From the NCBI GenBank assembly GCA_038323965.1, contig JBBQHM010000117.1:1-6695 (forward strand): a stretch of DNA of 6,695 nucleotides, read 5' to 3'. A program made the translations under genes and the position numbers. Positions within the stretch are counted from its first letter, which is position 1. Each line of letters opens with the position of its first letter. This document shows, piece by piece, positions 6,285 to 6,695 of the stretch. The stretch is from JBBQHM01 sp038323965 (lineage in GTDB: Bacteria; Verrucomicrobiota; Verrucomicrobiia; Chthoniobacterales; UBA10450). The notes under the pieces were generated by a model. That model made no database searches and had not been told where the DNA came from. It saw nothing but the letters and a program-made list of their open reading frames with translations.

Positions 6285-6312
6285 GATTGTAGATTGCGGA
6301 TGGCGGATTGCA
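6285..6312. repeat. Four tandem heptamers, consensus GATTGCR
   Basis: Four 7-bp units follow one another without gaps: GATTGTA (6285), GATTGCG (6292), GATGGCG (6299), GATTGCA (6306). The other strand reads as repeats of the type CGCAATC. They lie in the gap between the bidirectional terminator and tRNA-Ala and are not coding. From general experience, similar CGCAATC-type short repeats turn up in intergenic DNA of several environmental bacterial groups, so this may be one copy of a dispersed family. That cannot be tested from one copy. Confidence 0.75.
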
Positions 6313-6313
6313 A
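6286..6313 (-). promoter_or_regulatory. Possible promoter for tRNA-Ala
   Basis: On the minus strand, TTGCAA (6308-6313, 4/6 to the -35 consensus) and TACAAT (6286-6291, 5/6 to the -10 consensus) are 16 bp apart. The -10 ends 16 nt before the tRNA 5' end. It lies downstream of the terminator, where a tRNA cut off from the 16S transcript would need its own promoter. Caution: both boxes are made of the heptamer repeat units found here, so the match may be a by-product of the repeat. Confidence 0.4.
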
Positions 6314-6339
6314 ACTCGCGCATCGATTCATCCAGCAAT

Positions 6340-6375
6340 AAAAAAGCCGGACAGGGTAAGCCGTCCGGCTTTTTT
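6340..6375. terminator. Strong bidirectional intrinsic terminator between 16S and tRNA-Ala
   Basis: A 13-bp perfect stem (6340-6352 with 6363-6375) has a GC core GCCGGAC/GTCCGGC and a 10-nt loop. The core is flanked by six A on the left and seven T on the right, so each strand gives a U tract after the stem. On the minus strand it ends the 16S transcript about 200 nt past the rRNA. On the plus strand it can stop transcripts running out of the M16 operon through the antisense of tRNA-Ala. This is the clearest regulatory site in the window. Confidence 0.93.

Positions 6376-6695
<320 letters not shown>

Noticed and set aside
5676..6338. 220-aa minus-strand open frame
   Set aside because: Runs through the tRNA-Ala gene and antisense to the M16 gene; part of its translation is simply the tRNA and the heptamer repeat.

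Overview
The window reads as an ordinary chromosomal segment of a Gram-negative-type, fairly GC-rich bacterium. The right edge enters the 3' end of a 16S rRNA gene on the minus strand. The gene mix (PLP-homeostasis protein, DUF971 protein, type I phosphomannose isomerase, VanZ-like protein, secreted M16 peptidase pair), the 16S 3' end, and tRNAs without encoded CCA are compatible with Verrucomicrobiota, possibly the Chthoniobacterales/Spartobacteria side. This is an impression from memory, not a placement. No phage, IS element, CRISPR array or defence system is visible.

Layout, left to right. Positions 103-1632 (+) hold a compact three-gene run: a YggS/PLPBP family protein, a DUF971 protein, and a small exported protein resembling DUF4864. 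The last two overlap by ATGA, and a near-ideal Shine-Dalgarno sits inside the end of the DUF971 gene. Positions 1639-2613 (-) encode type I mannose-6-phosphate isomerase, which converges on the previous gene with only 6 bp between stop codons. Positions 2662-3147 (+) encode a VanZ-like membrane protein. Its final codons overlap the 3' end of tRNA-Ile(GAU), at 3139-3212 (-).

Positions 3331-6185 (+) hold two overlapping genes for secreted M16B peptidase subunits. The first has the HxxEH zinc site and lacks the R/Y pair. The second lacks HxxEH and has the R/Y pair. Together they look like an obligate heterodimer with the catalytic elements split between partners. They end 11 bp from tRNA-Ala(UGC), at 6197-6269 (-).

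The right end is the most unusual part. The 16S gene (6575-6695, -) is followed by a roughly 200-nt structured trailer and then a strong bidirectional intrinsic terminator (6340-6375). tRNA-Ala lies beyond it behind a possible promoter of its own. tRNA-Ile, the other tRNA normally found in the 16S-23S spacer, is about 3 kb further on the same strand, beyond the oppositely oriented peptidase operon. There is no 23S gene in the window. The picture is of an unlinked, dispersed rRNA operon: 16S apparently transcribed alone, with the two usual spacer tRNAs scattered downstream. This is the observation most worth following. It is a rearrangement of known parts rather than a new enzymatic system.
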